A program made the translations under genes and the position numbers. Below are positions 27,465-37,381 of a stretch of 64,000 bases of DNA, piece by piece. The notes beneath the pieces were generated by a model. It saw only the letters and a program-made list of their open reading frames with translations. It searched no databases and was not told where the DNA came from. The DNA lies in assembly GCA_005217565.1 (NCBI GenBank), contig SJCO01000022.1, forward strand, positions 3,736 to 67,735, in the 5' to 3' direction. This DNA is from Puteibacter caeruleilacunae. GTDB taxonomy: Bacteria; Bacteroidota; Bacteroidia; Bacteroidales; Prolixibacteraceae. How positions within the stretch are numbered: the stretch's first letter is position 1; the number at the start of each line of letters is the position of its first letter.

Positions 27465-29171
27465 ATGAAGAATAAACTAAGCTATATATGGATGATGGCT
27501 ATTGTTGCCATTGCTATTATCTATGGATGTAATAAGGATGATATATTGAAAGATCGCCAGAATATTGCTGCAGTTCCTTTGAAAATGATTGTCAAAAATG
27601 ATGTTATTACTTCTGGAGATAGTTTAGCAATTGTTTTTAGCGTTGAACCAGAAGGAACAGTCGCGAATAAGGATATTGAAATTAATCTTTCTGTAAAAGA
27701 CGATAGTAAGAACGATGCGTCGGATTACTTTTTGGGCTTTACCAAATTAATTACCTTCCCAAGAGGAGAAAAGACGCTCATTAAAAAATATCAGCTAAGT
27801 AAGCTACAGATGAGTAAGATGAATGTTCAGCTGAGTGCTCTTTCTGAGGCAAGTCAAATTGCAGAAAACACAATTCCTTTGACCATTTCCAACAGTGATT
27901 TGTGTGATATTATTTCATTCAATATAGGTGAAAGTATCGGGATTATAAATAAGGAGGAAAAAACTGTTTTTGTTCCCGTAAAATGGGGATCTGATTTAAC
28001 TAGTTTATCACCGGTTTTAGAGGTATCACTTGATGCAACATATTCTCCTGAAGGCTCGCTTGATTTTTCGTCTCCTGTAGTATATACAATTACAGCACAA
28101 GATGGTGTAACACAAAAAGAATACACTGTTACTGTAGAATATGCCAAGAATGATGAAGCTATTATCGAGTCGTTTATGCTAGGCAATTATCCGGGAGTAA
28201 TTAACCAGGACAATTACACAATTAATGTTAATGTGCCTGTTGGAACAAATACTGATGAATTGAGAAGTTCATTAAACCTTGCCTATGGTGCTACATATCA
28301 GTCTAATGGAAACATATTTACCGTAACATCAGAAGATAAAGAGAATACACAAGATTATAACCTGAATGTTATTGAAAAAACTGTTGCTCCTCAGATGTCA
28401 TTTGTGGAGGCGGGTACCTTTACAATGGGAGCGGGAGGTGTTGCTCCAACTTTTGAATCTACGATTTCAAGAGATATGTATGTAGGTATATATGAAGTTA
28501 CATATGGTCAGTACAAGGAACTACTTGGCTCAACCCGAGCAAGTGTGCAATCATGGAGATGGCTACCTGGTGGACCGGATATGCCAATGGCATGTTTATC
28601 ATGGTATGATGCATGTGATTTTAGTAATCAATTAAGTGTTGCCCATGGTTTACAACCTTATTATGATATCACTGATATTGCAACCGACAACAGGGGGAGA
28701 ATTGTATCTGCATCAGTAACCATAAATGATTCCGATGGAAAAGGCTATCGTTTATTAACAGAAGCAGAGTATGAGTTTGCTGCTCGGGGTGGTAATGAAT
28801 CTAAGGGATATACTTTTTCGGGTGGTAATGAATCAACCGAAGTAGCTTGGGTTCGGTCAAATATAACGAAAGTTTATAATCCTTATGGCGATCCACATCC
28901 AGTAGGTTTGAAAAAACCTAATGAGTTAGGTATTTACGATATGACTGGTAACATAAAAGAATGGGTTTGGGATTGGTTTAGTGAGGAGCGTCCTTTAATT
29001 CCAACAACAGATCCAATGGGACCTAATTCAGGTACCCATAAAATTACAAGAGGAGGTAGTTATTGGTCATCCGATAATGCTGGAGAATTGAAGGTCTGGG
29101 ATCGAGGAAAACCATTTGCTCCGCACCCAAATCACTATGAAGTGGGATTTAGGATTGTTCGTAATAAATAA
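27465..29171 (+). CDS. Surface lipoprotein with FGE/SUMF1-like C-terminal domain
   Basis: A 568-residue lipoprotein from the ATG at 27465 (TTG 27453 is less likely), with lipobox YGC. Residues to about 310 form two or three beta-sandwich repeats of the DUF5018 type (SPVVYTITAQDGVTQKEYTVTV is the end of one). The last 250 residues are an FGE-sulfatase (SUMF1/PvdO) fold: MSFVEAGTFTMG, RLLTEAEYEFAARGG, YDMTGNIKEWVWDW, ITRGGSYWSSD, GFRIVRNK. The cysteines that aerobic formylglycine-generating enzymes need near the C-terminus are not visible, so it is probably a glycan-binding or structural surface protein rather than a sulfatase activator. The position after susD is that of a SusE/F-like accessory protein. 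Confidence 0.82.
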   Translation: MKNKLSYIWMMAIVAIAIIYGCNKDDILKDRQNIAAVPLKMIVKNDVITSGDSLAIVFSVEPEGTVANKDIEINLSVKDDSKNDASDYFLGFTKLITFPRGEKTLIKKYQLSKLQMSKMNVQLSALSEASQIAENTIPLTISNSDLCDIISFNIGESIGIINKEEKTVFVPVKWGSDLTSLSPVLEVSLDATYSPEGSLDFSSPVVYTITAQDGVTQKEYTVTVEYAKNDEAIIESFMLGNYPGVINQDNYTINVNVPVGTNTDELRSSLNLAYGATYQSNGNIFTVTSEDKENTQDYNLNVIEKTVAPQMSFVEAGTFTMGAGGVAPTFESTISRDMYVGIYEVTYGQYKELLGSTRASVQSWRWLPGGPDMPMACLSWYDACDFSNQLSVAHGLQPYYDITDIATDNRGRIVSASVTINDSDGKGYRLLTEAEYEFAARGGNESKGYTFSGGNESTEVAWVRSNITKVYNPYGDPHPVGLKKPNELGIYDMTGNIKEWVWDWFSEERPLIPTTDPMGPNSGTHKITRGGSYWSSDNAGELKVWDRGKPFAPHPNHYEVGFRIVRNK

Positions 29172-29178
29172 AATGATG

Positions 29179-29210
29179 GAGAATTGGTGCCTTAAAGAGC
29201 ACCAATTCTC
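29179..29210 (+). terminator. Intercistronic hairpin before the PL8 gene
   Basis: The arms GAGAATTGGTGC/GCACCAATTCTC pair perfectly over 12 bp with an 8-base loop, 7 bases after the stop of the FGE-like lipoprotein. An AT-rich tail but no clear T-run follows, so it may be a partial terminator. Confidence 0.65.
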
Positions 29211-29278
29211 ATATCTACCAGGTTGTTGAATTTCAATCATATTTTTTGAACATTCAGAAATCAAAAAAAATTAAACAG

Positions 29279-31675
29279 ATGAAAACCATAAACTTTAAGT
29301 TTGTTTGTCTTCTTTGCTATTGCATGTTCTCGTTAATGTCGGTGTATGCTAGCAGCGATAGCGAACTAATAATGAGTCGTATTCGTTCGAAGTTAAGGCC
29401 TAATATGACAACTGTTGAAAATGTTGTAGCAACTTACTTGCCAACGATGCAAGCTAATGGTAGTTGGAGTGATATCAATTACCAGGATTTTCACCATTTA
29501 GATGGATGGGAACCTGCAAAGCATTACGATAGGTTATTGGCATTTGCTCAAGCATATGTGTTAGATAGTAAATACAAAGATGATTCTACCTTACACACAG
29601 CGATAAAAAATGGTTTAACCTATTATTATCAAGTGAAGCCAAAGTCAGAAAATTGGTGGGATAACGAGTTAAGAGCTCCTCAGTTGATTCTCGCTACCTT
29701 TATCTATTTAAGAGCAGGTAAAGCAAGTGTTTTGTCTACTTTGGAAAGCAATTTTTTAACTCGTTTCGATTCTCTACCTGAACCTACGAAGCACGGTCTG
29801 GGGGCAAATCGATCTGATGTTGCTCTTTGGCATTTATATCAGGCAGTATTAAGGGATAATGCTAACCAATTGATCTATGCCTCAGAACAATTATTCAATT
29901 CTTTAGTAACAACTACCAGCGATGGTATTCAGCATGATTACAATTATATGGACCATGGTCCTCAGCTTTACACTTATGCTTATGGTTGTGTGGTTGTCAA
30001 TAATAGTAACCAAGCAGCCAAATATCTAACAGGGACTTCTTATGCTATTTCCGACAACTACTTAAGTGTATATGCTAATTTCCTTAAATCTGGTTATTCA
30101 ACATGTTTACGAGGGAAATATGTGAGTTTTAATACTCTTGGTCGTTCAATTAGTCGTCCTAATAGTGTGCAAAAAGATGCTTGGGCATTCAGAGAAGCTT
30201 TAACAGTTGATCCTGCTAATTCCGATTTTTATCAATCTGTTTTAGATCGTGCCCAAGGAATCATCCCTTTAGATTCAGGTGTAACACCAACCTTTACACA
30301 TTATTACCGCTCTAAATTTAGTACGCATAATAGGGGGAAATATTATTTTACAGTATTGACAGTATCTAATCGCACCGAAAAACCAGAAACCGGACGGGGA
30401 GAAAATCTGAAAGGTTTGTTTTTGGGTGATGGTGCGACTAATATTTTAGTAAATGGTGACGAGTATTTCAACATTTTTCCAGTGTGGGATTGGACTAAAA
30501 TACCTGGAGTAACAGTTCCTGAATATACCAACCTGAAACCACCGCGTGAATATGGAGTTCTTGGCACTTCTACTTTTACAGGTGGTGTGTCTAATGGCAA
30601 ATATGGTGCTCACGTATTTGCTATGAACGATTATAACACGCAAGCAAAAAAAGCATGGTTTTGTTTTGATGATGAAATTGTTTGCTTGGGTGCAGGTATA
30701 TCATCGTCGGCAGAAGAAAAAATAAATACAACAGTTAATCAATGTGTTTTAGATGGAACTGTAACTGTTTCTAGTAATGAAGTTACATCAGATTTAGTTG
30801 CGGGATCTACTCAAACATATACCAATAATATTGACTGGGTATTACATGATGGTGTTGGCTATTTCTTCCCACAGGGAGGAAATATTAAATTGACCAATCA
30901 AACCCAAAACGGCTCATGGAAATCTATTAATAATTTAAGATCATCACAAGCGGTTTCCAAGGGTGTGTTTAAACTGTGGTTTACGCATGGGGTAAAACCC
31001 GAAGATGATAGTTATGCGTACATTGTTGCCCCTGGGATAACAAGCTCAGATGCAATGCAAGCTTACAACCAAAATGCGATTGAGATATTATCTAATACAA
31101 AGGAAATTCAGGCCGTTAAACATGCAGAACTGGATATGATTCAGGTGATATTTTATAAAGCAGGTTCATTAACCTCCGAAGGATGTACAATACAAACAGA
31201 TAAACCATGTGCTATGGTTTTGAGTGATGTGAGTACCTCAAAAGTGAAACTGAATATTGCTGATCCCAGCGAAACAAGTTCCGATATCAGAATTGATTTC
31301 AAGTCTGATAAAATAGAGGGGATGCGCCAGATTGTATGTGTGATGCCAACATCTGTTGAAACTGCAGGGAAATCAGTTGCTAAGGTTATTGATGAGAATA
31401 CTCCATCTACACCTGATAATGATGACATAATAACTAATGAAGATTTAATTAAGAACATTAACGTTATTCTTTATCCCAATCCTGCCACCGAATGGGTTTA
31501 CTTGAGTAATGTACCAGAGGGTACAGACATAAAGATATACTCTTTAATAGGACAGTTAGTGAAACAGGGTAAATACCATTCTGGTATTAATGTTTCTCAA
31601 TTGCAAAATGGATTGTACATGTGTGTGTTCAATATTGATGGAAATCTTATAAGCTATAAGGTCTTGAAACAGTAA
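29279..31675 (+). CDS. PL8-family polysaccharide lyase with type IX secretion tail
   Basis: A 798-residue exported lyase from the ATG at 29279 (TTG 29246 is the longer option). The N-terminal alpha toroid carries the PL8 residues: Asn177 (GANRSD), His226 and Tyr235 in DHGPQLYTYAYG, and Arg289/Arg293 in GRSISR. The spacing of these His, Tyr and Arg residues agrees with Flavobacterium chondroitinase AC. A central beta-sandwich follows. The last ~75 residues (ILYPNPATEWVYL to SYKVLKQ) are a type IX secretion sorting domain, so the enzyme is released or anchored outside the cell. PL8 enzymes split chondroitin, hyaluronan or xanthan by beta-elimination. The GH88 gene nearby would handle the unsaturated products. 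Confidence 0.9.
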   Translation: MKTINFKFVCLLCYCMFSLMSVYASSDSELIMSRIRSKLRPNMTTVENVVATYLPTMQANGSWSDINYQDFHHLDGWEPAKHYDRLLAFAQAYVLDSKYKDDSTLHTAIKNGLTYYYQVKPKSENWWDNELRAPQLILATFIYLRAGKASVLSTLESNFLTRFDSLPEPTKHGLGANRSDVALWHLYQAVLRDNANQLIYASEQLFNSLVTTTSDGIQHDYNYMDHGPQLYTYAYGCVVVNNSNQAAKYLTGTSYAISDNYLSVYANFLKSGYSTCLRGKYVSFNTLGRSISRPNSVQKDAWAFREALTVDPANSDFYQSVLDRAQGIIPLDSGVTPTFTHYYRSKFSTHNRGKYYFTVLTVSNRTEKPETGRGENLKGLFLGDGATNILVNGDEYFNIFPVWDWTKIPGVTVPEYTNLKPPREYGVLGTSTFTGGVSNGKYGAHVFAMNDYNTQAKKAWFCFDDEIVCLGAGISSSAEEKINTTVNQCVLDGTVTVSSNEVTSDLVAGSTQTYTNNIDWVLHDGVGYFFPQGGNIKLTNQTQNGSWKSINNLRSSQAVSKGVFKLWFTHGVKPEDDSYAYIVAPGITSSDAMQAYNQNAIEILSNTKEIQAVKHAELDMIQVIFYKAGSLTSEGCTIQTDKPCAMVLSDVSTSKVKLNIADPSETSSDIRIDFKSDKIEGMRQIVCVMPTSVETAGKSVAKVIDENTPSTPDNDDIITNEDLIKNINVILYPNPATEWVYLSNVPEGTDIKIYSLIGQLVKQGKYHSGINVSQLQNGLYMCVFNIDGNLISYKVLKQ

Positions 31676-31711
31676 GTTAAATGTTATTTGTTTTGCTGAA
31701 AAGTAATAAGG

Positions 31712-31747
31712 AAAAAGAGTGATTCTTTCTAATCACTCTTTTTTTTT
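31712..31747. terminator. Bidirectional terminator between PL8 and regulator genes
   Basis: AAAAAGAGTGATT and AATCACTCTTTTT form a perfect 13-bp stem with a 6-base loop, with T-runs in both readings, between convergent genes. Confidence 0.88.
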
Positions 31748-31793
31748 GATTTATTCGTTGCATTATATTGGATGCTTATTTTGAGTATAAGAT

Positions 31794-34700
31794 CTATTCT
31801 TTATTTATCTTTTGTTTAGCCATGTATTCTTTTGGACTTTGATTGTAATGTTTTTTGAAACTTCGCGTGAAATATGAGTGGGTTTTGAATCCTACCATAT
31901 GTGCTACCTCATCAATGTTATATTGTCCAGTTTCAAGTAACTGAATGCCTTTTTCTAATCGATATACCCTTACATATTCAGAAGTAGAGTAATTGGTCAT
32001 CGTTTTAAGCTTACGGTGTAATTGAGAGCGGCTGATACCTATGAGGTTGATTAGCTGTTCGATATCGAATTTATCATCGTGTAAATGCTCTTCAATGATA
32101 TCGTTCAGTTTTTTTAGGAAATAATTGTCCAAACCATTCATATTTGCTGATTCTCCTGTTGGTATTTTCGGGCCGAAATGTTTACGGAGATGTTCTCTTT
32201 GTGCTAATAGGTTATCGATTTGCGATAGTAATATATCATCACTGAATGGTTTTGTGATATATGCATCTGCTCCTAATTGCATACCTGTAATATGGTTGCT
32301 ACTCGAAGACAAGGCTGTTAAAAGGATTATCGGCAGATGCGAGGTCGCAATATCACTTTTAACTTTAGCACATAATTCAAACCCATTCATTTCAGGCATC
32401 ATTACATCAGAAACAATAATGTCGATTGCAGTGGTTTGTAGTATATTAAGCGCAGTTATACCATTGTCTGCAATTTTTATTTGATAGTGTGGTTTTAAAA
32501 CAGATGTAAGGTAAGTTCTTAAGTCAGGATTGTCTTCTACAATTAAAACCATTGCAGTTGATTTCTCTGTTGATTCTATTGCATCCAGATTAATGGCTTT
32601 ATCAACTAACGTTGGCGTATAAGACTCTATGTAGATATTTTCACTCTCTTGTTCTATTGGCAATTGAACCACAAAACAGCTGCCTTTACCTGGGGTAGTA
32701 TAAACTTGTAAGCTGCCTTTATGTAAAAGTGTAAAATCGCGACATAGTGATAATCCTATCCCAGAGCTGTTTTTACTCAAGGTTTTTCCCTGTTCAAAAC
32801 GGTCAAAAACATTTTTAAGGTCTTCGGCATCAATACCGGCTCCTTCATCTTCAACAAGAATAGAAATTACATTAGTGGTATGTAGTTCTCCAAAACTTGC
32901 ATGATGTTGATAATGTTTGTTGTATTGTAATTGGTTGCCATTTACTATTGATAGTTTAATTTGCTTGCCATTAGGGGTGAATTTAAACGAGTTGGAAAGT
33001 AGATTGAAGATGATATAATCAAGTTTTTCCGGATCAAATTCCATATTGATTGGTTTGTCGGGATAGGACTGTACAAATGAGATGGATCTGGATTGTGCGT
33101 CGAATGAAAAATGCAAACTCCGTTCCTTAAGGAAACTAACTATATTGGCTGCTGACAGATTTAGTTTTTCCTTGCCCTTCTCCATTTTACGGAAGTCAAT
33201 GATTTGATTAATCAGCATCAGTAAACGTTCTGAATTTCGTTGAATAATATCTACCATTCCTTTTTGAGTCTCAGTTAAATTATCGGCCTGTGTTAATGAT
33301 TTTGCAGGCCCTGAAATAAGAGACAGAGGTGTTTTAAATTCATGCGACACATTCGTGAAGAAACCTATCTTTAGCTCGTTAAGTTGTTCTTCTTGTTTGT
33401 GTTGTATCGTTTGAATTAGGATCTCATTTCTCAGTTTCGCTCTAACTTTTATAGTACGGATTAGAAAATATATAGCAATGGATAATAATATGAAATAAAC
33501 AATGTAGGCGATGTTTGTCGCATACAGTGGTCTGGAAATGATTATTTGCACTCGTGCTGGTTTGAGACACCAGATACCATCATTATTACAACTCTTTACT
33601 TCAAAAATGTACGTGCCCCAACTCAGATTGGCAAACAAAGCGGTTGCCGTTTGGTCCGACTCTATCCATTCATCGTAGTAATTTACCAGTCTGTATTGAA
33701 AACGATTTTTTTCTGGTAACAAGTAGTTATCTGATGTAAAATCAAAGCGTAGCGTTGTTTCTTCGGGTGATAGAATTAGTTTATTATCAGTTGAATCGAT
33801 ACTCGTAAAAAAAGGATAAAGGTGCTTGTTATTATTAATAATGATATCACTAATCATAACTTTAGGAGGACGAATATTTATCTTAACCTTATTGGCTGCC
33901 ACTGTTGTAAAACCATTGGTGCCGCCAAAATACAATAAACTATCCTGATCCATAAATACAGCCTGAGGATTGAACCAAAGTCCTTGAATACCATCAGATA
34001 GACCAAATTTCCTTGCACTTTTAAACTCTGGTTTATACAAAATTAATCCATTGCTAGAGGTAATCCAGATGTGATGGTTATGATCTTCTAAAATGCCATA
34101 AACTGATTCATCTTTGAGAAATTGGTTTGCATGAAATGGCGTGAATGTATCATTTTGGGGATCGTATATTTTTAGGCCTGTCTTAGTGCCAATCCATATT
34201 TGTCCATTACCTACTTCCTTAATGCAGTATATCAAACCGTTAAAGCCAGCCTGGGCATTTTTGTTTTGTGCATTACCTTGAAAAGGAATGCACTTAATAT
34301 CTTCAACTGTTCCTATCCATAAATTGGAATGAGAATCAACAAGTATTGGTCGAATAAATAATGATTTATTGGGAATCCCTTCAGGAAACAATGTAGATTG
34401 AAAAGAGATTTTACGGGTTTTATAGTTATAAAAGTTTAGTCCTTCACCTTGCGTGCCAATCCATACTCCAGTCTCCGTGGGACAAAGAGAAAAAACCTCA
34501 TGACCTGAGATATGCTTACCATCTTCAGGACCATAAGTAAAGTGTTTGTATTTTGATTCTCCGACAGCTTTATACCAAAGCCCATTGTCTTTTGTTGCTA
34601 CCCAATGACCTTTCATTTTATCAATACATTGGTGCTTGATGTTAAATGAAGACTGCGCTTGGTTTAACGACACTTGAGAAAAGGTACCTGTTTTCTTATG

Positions 34701-35819
34701 GAAGCGATTAAGTCCTCCTTTTTCTGTTCCTACATAAACCTGGTCCCCTTGATCCTGAGTGAAGCAACTAACAATGTTATTGGAAATAGATGAAGGATCT
34801 TTGGTGTGAGAATAATTGATAAACTGATTGTTGGCTTTGTGGTAGTAACTAAGACCTCCCGCCCAGGTTCCTATCCAGATCCCGTTTTGACGATCTTCAT
34901 AGATTTCAAATATTGAAGAATGTGGTAATCCTTCTTTTTTATAATTGTCAATCCATGTTAATTTATCTCCTTTTTTTTGTGCGAATAAACCATGGTAAGT
35001 AGATACCCATAATGTCCCATCTTGATCTTTAATTACTTTTCGAATATCCCAGATATCGTGAGAAACACCGATTGCTTTGTTAAAATTATAGTCTTTAACA
35101 AGCGAACCATCTAAATTATATTGCTTTAAGCCAATGCGCGTATAGCCTACCCACAAGTGTTGGTTATCTTTATAAATGGATGTCACTTTATTGTTCTGGG
35201 CATTCAGGAATAGTTCCGGTTCCCAATTGTCAGATGTAACTTTGTAAATACTTCCCTGTTGGGTTCCAATCCAAAGCGTATTGTCAATGTCAAAATAAAA
35301 GTGAACAGGTGTTTCGCTATTATCTATGGTTAGACGTTTTATATAGCCTGTTTTACTATTGATTTTACCAATGCCAAACTGATCTGCTATCCAAATATTA
35401 CCATGTCGATCATTTGCCATGTAATATATAAGAGGCGTGGCAATTGAACCGCTATCATCATGATAATTAAATCTTTTAAAGAGTTGAGTTGATTTATCCA
35501 AAACACAAAGCTGGGTAAGCATAGCTACCCATAATTTGCCATTGCTATCAATTGCAAGTGATAGTATGACGGCTTGCTTTAAACATTTGCTTTTATCTGG
35601 TTCATTACTGAACAGATTTTTACTCTGGATATTATATTTAAGTAATCCATGATTGGTCCCAACCCAAATAATATCTTGTTGATCTTGTATAATTGCATTT
35701 ACCGATTCTGATGATAATCCACCCGGAGGCGACATGCGACGAAAAGTAAAATCAGTATCATTACTTGCCCCTCGGAGTCCAATGCAGCACAATATTATTA
35801 GCAAAAAAAATGGTCTCAT
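31794..35819 (-). CDS. Hybrid two-component system regulator (sensor kinase/response regulator/AraC)
   Basis: A 1341-residue one-protein regulator. It has a signal peptide, then periplasmic beta-propeller (Reg_prop) repeats to about residue 640 with many IWIGT motifs, a Y_Y_Y domain (about 680-750), one membrane helix (about 765-790), and a histidine kinase with His826 in FFTNVSHEFKTPL. An ATPase domain (DEGAGID, GIGLSLC), a receiver domain with phospho-acceptor Asp1138 in SDVMMPEMNG, and a C-terminal AraC-type helix-turn-helix pair (GISRSQLHRKL, VGFKTHSYFTRSFKK) follow. Such proteins bind specific oligosaccharides in the periplasm and switch on their PUL. It lies convergent to PUL B and divergent from the GH88 gene, and is the likely activator of both. 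Confidence 0.95.
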   Translation of the reverse strand: MRPFFLLIILCCIGLRGASNDTDFTFRRMSPPGGLSSESVNAIIQDQQDIIWVGTNHGLLKYNIQSKNLFSNEPDKSKCLKQAVILSLAIDSNGKLWVAMLTQLCVLDKSTQLFKRFNYHDDSGSIATPLIYYMANDRHGNIWIADQFGIGKINSKTGYIKRLTIDNSETPVHFYFDIDNTLWIGTQQGSIYKVTSDNWEPELFLNAQNNKVTSIYKDNQHLWVGYTRIGLKQYNLDGSLVKDYNFNKAIGVSHDIWDIRKVIKDQDGTLWVSTYHGLFAQKKGDKLTWIDNYKKEGLPHSSIFEIYEDRQNGIWIGTWAGGLSYYHKANNQFINYSHTKDPSSISNNIVSCFTQDQGDQVYVGTEKGGLNRFHKKTGTFSQVSLNQAQSSFNIKHQCIDKMKGHWVATKDNGLWYKAVGESKYKHFTYGPEDGKHISGHEVFSLCPTETGVWIGTQGEGLNFYNYKTRKISFQSTLFPEGIPNKSLFIRPILVDSHSNLWIGTVEDIKCIPFQGNAQNKNAQAGFNGLIYCIKEVGNGQIWIGTKTGLKIYDPQNDTFTPFHANQFLKDESVYGILEDHNHHIWITSSNGLILYKPEFKSARKFGLSDGIQGLWFNPQAVFMDQDSLLYFGGTNGFTTVAANKVKINIRPPKVMISDIIINNNKHLYPFFTSIDSTDNKLILSPEETTLRFDFTSDNYLLPEKNRFQYRLVNYYDEWIESDQTATALFANLSWGTYIFEVKSCNNDGIWCLKPARVQIIISRPLYATNIAYIVYFILLSIAIYFLIRTIKVRAKLRNEILIQTIQHKQEEQLNELKIGFFTNVSHEFKTPLSLISGPAKSLTQADNLTETQKGMVDIIQRNSERLLMLINQIIDFRKMEKGKEKLNLSAANIVSFLKERSLHFSFDAQSRSISFVQSYPDKPINMEFDPEKLDYIIFNLLSNSFKFTPNGKQIKLSIVNGNQLQYNKHYQHHASFGELHTTNVISILVEDEGAGIDAEDLKNVFDRFEQGKTLSKNSSGIGLSLCRDFTLLHKGSLQVYTTPGKGSCFVVQLPIEQESENIYIESYTPTLVDKAINLDAIESTEKSTAMVLIVEDNPDLRTYLTSVLKPHYQIKIADNGITALNILQTTAIDIIVSDVMMPEMNGFELCAKVKSDIATSHLPIILLTALSSSSNHITGMQLGADAYITKPFSDDILLSQIDNLLAQREHLRKHFGPKIPTGESANMNGLDNYFLKKLNDIIEEHLHDDKFDIEQLINLIGISRSQLHRKLKTMTNYSTSEYVRVYRLEKGIQLLETGQYNIDEVAHMVGFKTHSYFTRSFKKHYNQSPKEYMAKQKINKE

Positions 35820-35835
35820 ATACCTTTGTTTTATA

Positions 35836-35843
35836 CAAATTTA
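35836..35843 (-). promoter_or_regulatory. Possible -7 element of the hybrid regulator gene
   Basis: On the minus strand TAAATTTG fits the Bacteroidota TAnnTTTG -7 consensus, about 16 bp upstream of the ATG, with a poor -33 match (GTTTAG). It lies in the 180-bp divergent region shared with the GH88 gene. Weak evidence. Confidence 0.3.
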
Positions 35844-35999
35844 GTTGATTTTTTATTTCTAAACTTATAGTAATGTTGTGCTTATGAAATATGTAGTCAA
35901 TAATGCAATAATAATGAAAGAACCTGCAACATGTGTGAAAAGAATTTAAGTGGTCTGCTGCTAATTTTATTGTCAGATATAAATAAAATTAATGCGATT

Positions 36000-37205
36000 A
36001 TGAGAATTTATAAAAGACCCTTTCTTTTTCTGAGTATTGCAATACTAATGAATGCATGTCAACCGAAAGAATCAAAAGTTGCTATGGTAAAAAAGAATAT
36101 TGCCCATGCTTCGGCTCAAATCGGACTGCAGTTAGATGCAATTCGAGAAACAGGAAAAATTTTAAATCCTTATACCATTAATAAAGATCTAACAACTCGA
36201 TATGTCGGTATTCAGGACTGGACGAGTGGATTTTTCCCGGGAACGATGTGGTACATGTATGAGCATACTGGGGATGATAAGTGGAAAGAATATGGAATTG
36301 AATTAACTGAGTCGTTGGAGGATGTTCAATATATTAAATGGCATCATGATGTTGGCTTTATGATTGGGTGCAGTTATGGAAATGCATACCGTTTGACAGG
36401 AAATAAAGACTATGCTAAAGTGATTGTTCAAGCATCAAAATCATTAATTAGCCGTTTCCGAGATAAGCCAGGCATTATACAATCGTGGGATACAACCAAT
36501 GATTGGATAATAAGTCGTGGATGGAAATGTCCGGTGATCATTGATAATATGATGAACTTAGAAATGCTATTTGAAGCAACGCGTTTAACCGGAGATTCTA
36601 CTTATTTTGATATTGCAGTGAGACATGCAAATACAACAATGCAACATCACTTCCGAAAAGATTATAGTTCCTGGCATGTTGTTGATTATGATATTATATC
36701 AGGAAATGTGCGTCAGAAAAATACAGCACAAGGATATTCTGATGATTCAGCATGGGCCAGGGGACAAGCGTGGGGATTGTATGGTTATACTGTTTGTTAC
36801 CGCGAAACCAAGAATCCAGAATACTTGGAGTTGGCCGAGAATATCGCAAACTATATCCTCAATCATCCAAATATTCCGGAAGATTTAGTCCCATACTGGG
36901 ATTATAATGCTCCTAATATTCCCAACGAATTGCGTGATGCTTCCGCTGCTGCTATTACTGCTTCTGCATTGTATGAGTTATCTGACTACTCCAGCAAAAA
37001 AGAATATTACATTGAAAAAGCCTATAAGATTATGAAGTCTTTGTCTTCGCCGGTTTATAGAGCTGAAATAGGTGAAAACAATTTCTTTTTATTGCAGCAT
37101 TCTGTAGGGAGTATTCCTCATGGTGCCGAAATTGACGTGCCACTTAATTATGCTGATTATTATTATTTGGAAGCATTGAAACGGATGAAGGAGCTTATGA
37201 GATAG
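36000..37205 (+). CDS. GH88 unsaturated glucuronyl hydrolase (lipoprotein)
   Basis: A 401-residue enzyme from the ATG at 36000, which starts a lipoprotein signal (LMNAC, Cys20); an in-frame ATG at 35931 gives a poorer N-terminus. The alpha/alpha toroid of GH88 is shown by DWTSGFFPGTMW, HHDVGFMIG with Asp117, VIIDNMMNLEML with Asp182 and GYSDDSAWARGQAWGLYGY. The two Asp residues match D88 and D149 of the Bacillus enzyme. It hydrates the 4,5-unsaturated uronic acid at the end of lyase products, so it works directly after the PL8 lyase. It is divergently transcribed from the hybrid regulator. Confidence 0.94.
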   Translation: MRIYKRPFLFLSIAILMNACQPKESKVAMVKKNIAHASAQIGLQLDAIRETGKILNPYTINKDLTTRYVGIQDWTSGFFPGTMWYMYEHTGDDKWKEYGIELTESLEDVQYIKWHHDVGFMIGCSYGNAYRLTGNKDYAKVIVQASKSLISRFRDKPGIIQSWDTTNDWIISRGWKCPVIIDNMMNLEMLFEATRLTGDSTYFDIAVRHANTTMQHHFRKDYSSWHVVDYDIISGNVRQKNTAQGYSDDSAWARGQAWGLYGYTVCYRETKNPEYLELAENIANYILNHPNIPEDLVPYWDYNAPNIPNELRDASAAAITASALYELSDYSSKKEYYIEKAYKIMKSLSSPVYRAEIGENNFFLLQHSVGSIPHGAEIDVPLNYADYYYLEALKRMKELMR

Positions 37206-37228
37206 AGACTTTTATTCATCTAAGAATT

Positions 37229-37263
37229 CCCCCATTAAGCGTTATAATAACCTTAATTGGGGG
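37229..37263 (+). terminator. Terminator-like hairpin after GH88
   Basis: CCCCCATTAAG and CTTAATTGGGGG pair over 11 bp with one bulge and a 12-base loop, 24 bases after the GH88 stop. It has no strong T-run. It marks the right boundary of PUL B. Confidence 0.6.
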
Positions 37264-37381
37264 AGACTATTCTAGTAGGGTTTAATCCCAAAAACTATCT
37301 TGATGTTAAGTGCTTTCTGGATCTTATTGAGCAGGAATATTGTTAGATCTTGCTGTCAGTTTCTATGCGGTAAACCAATCA

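Noticed and set aside
27465-29171. Dedicated sulfatase-activating enzyme for the local sulfatases.
   Set aside because: The FGE-like domain lacks visible catalytic cysteines, the protein is a surface lipoprotein, and PUL B itself has no sulfatase.
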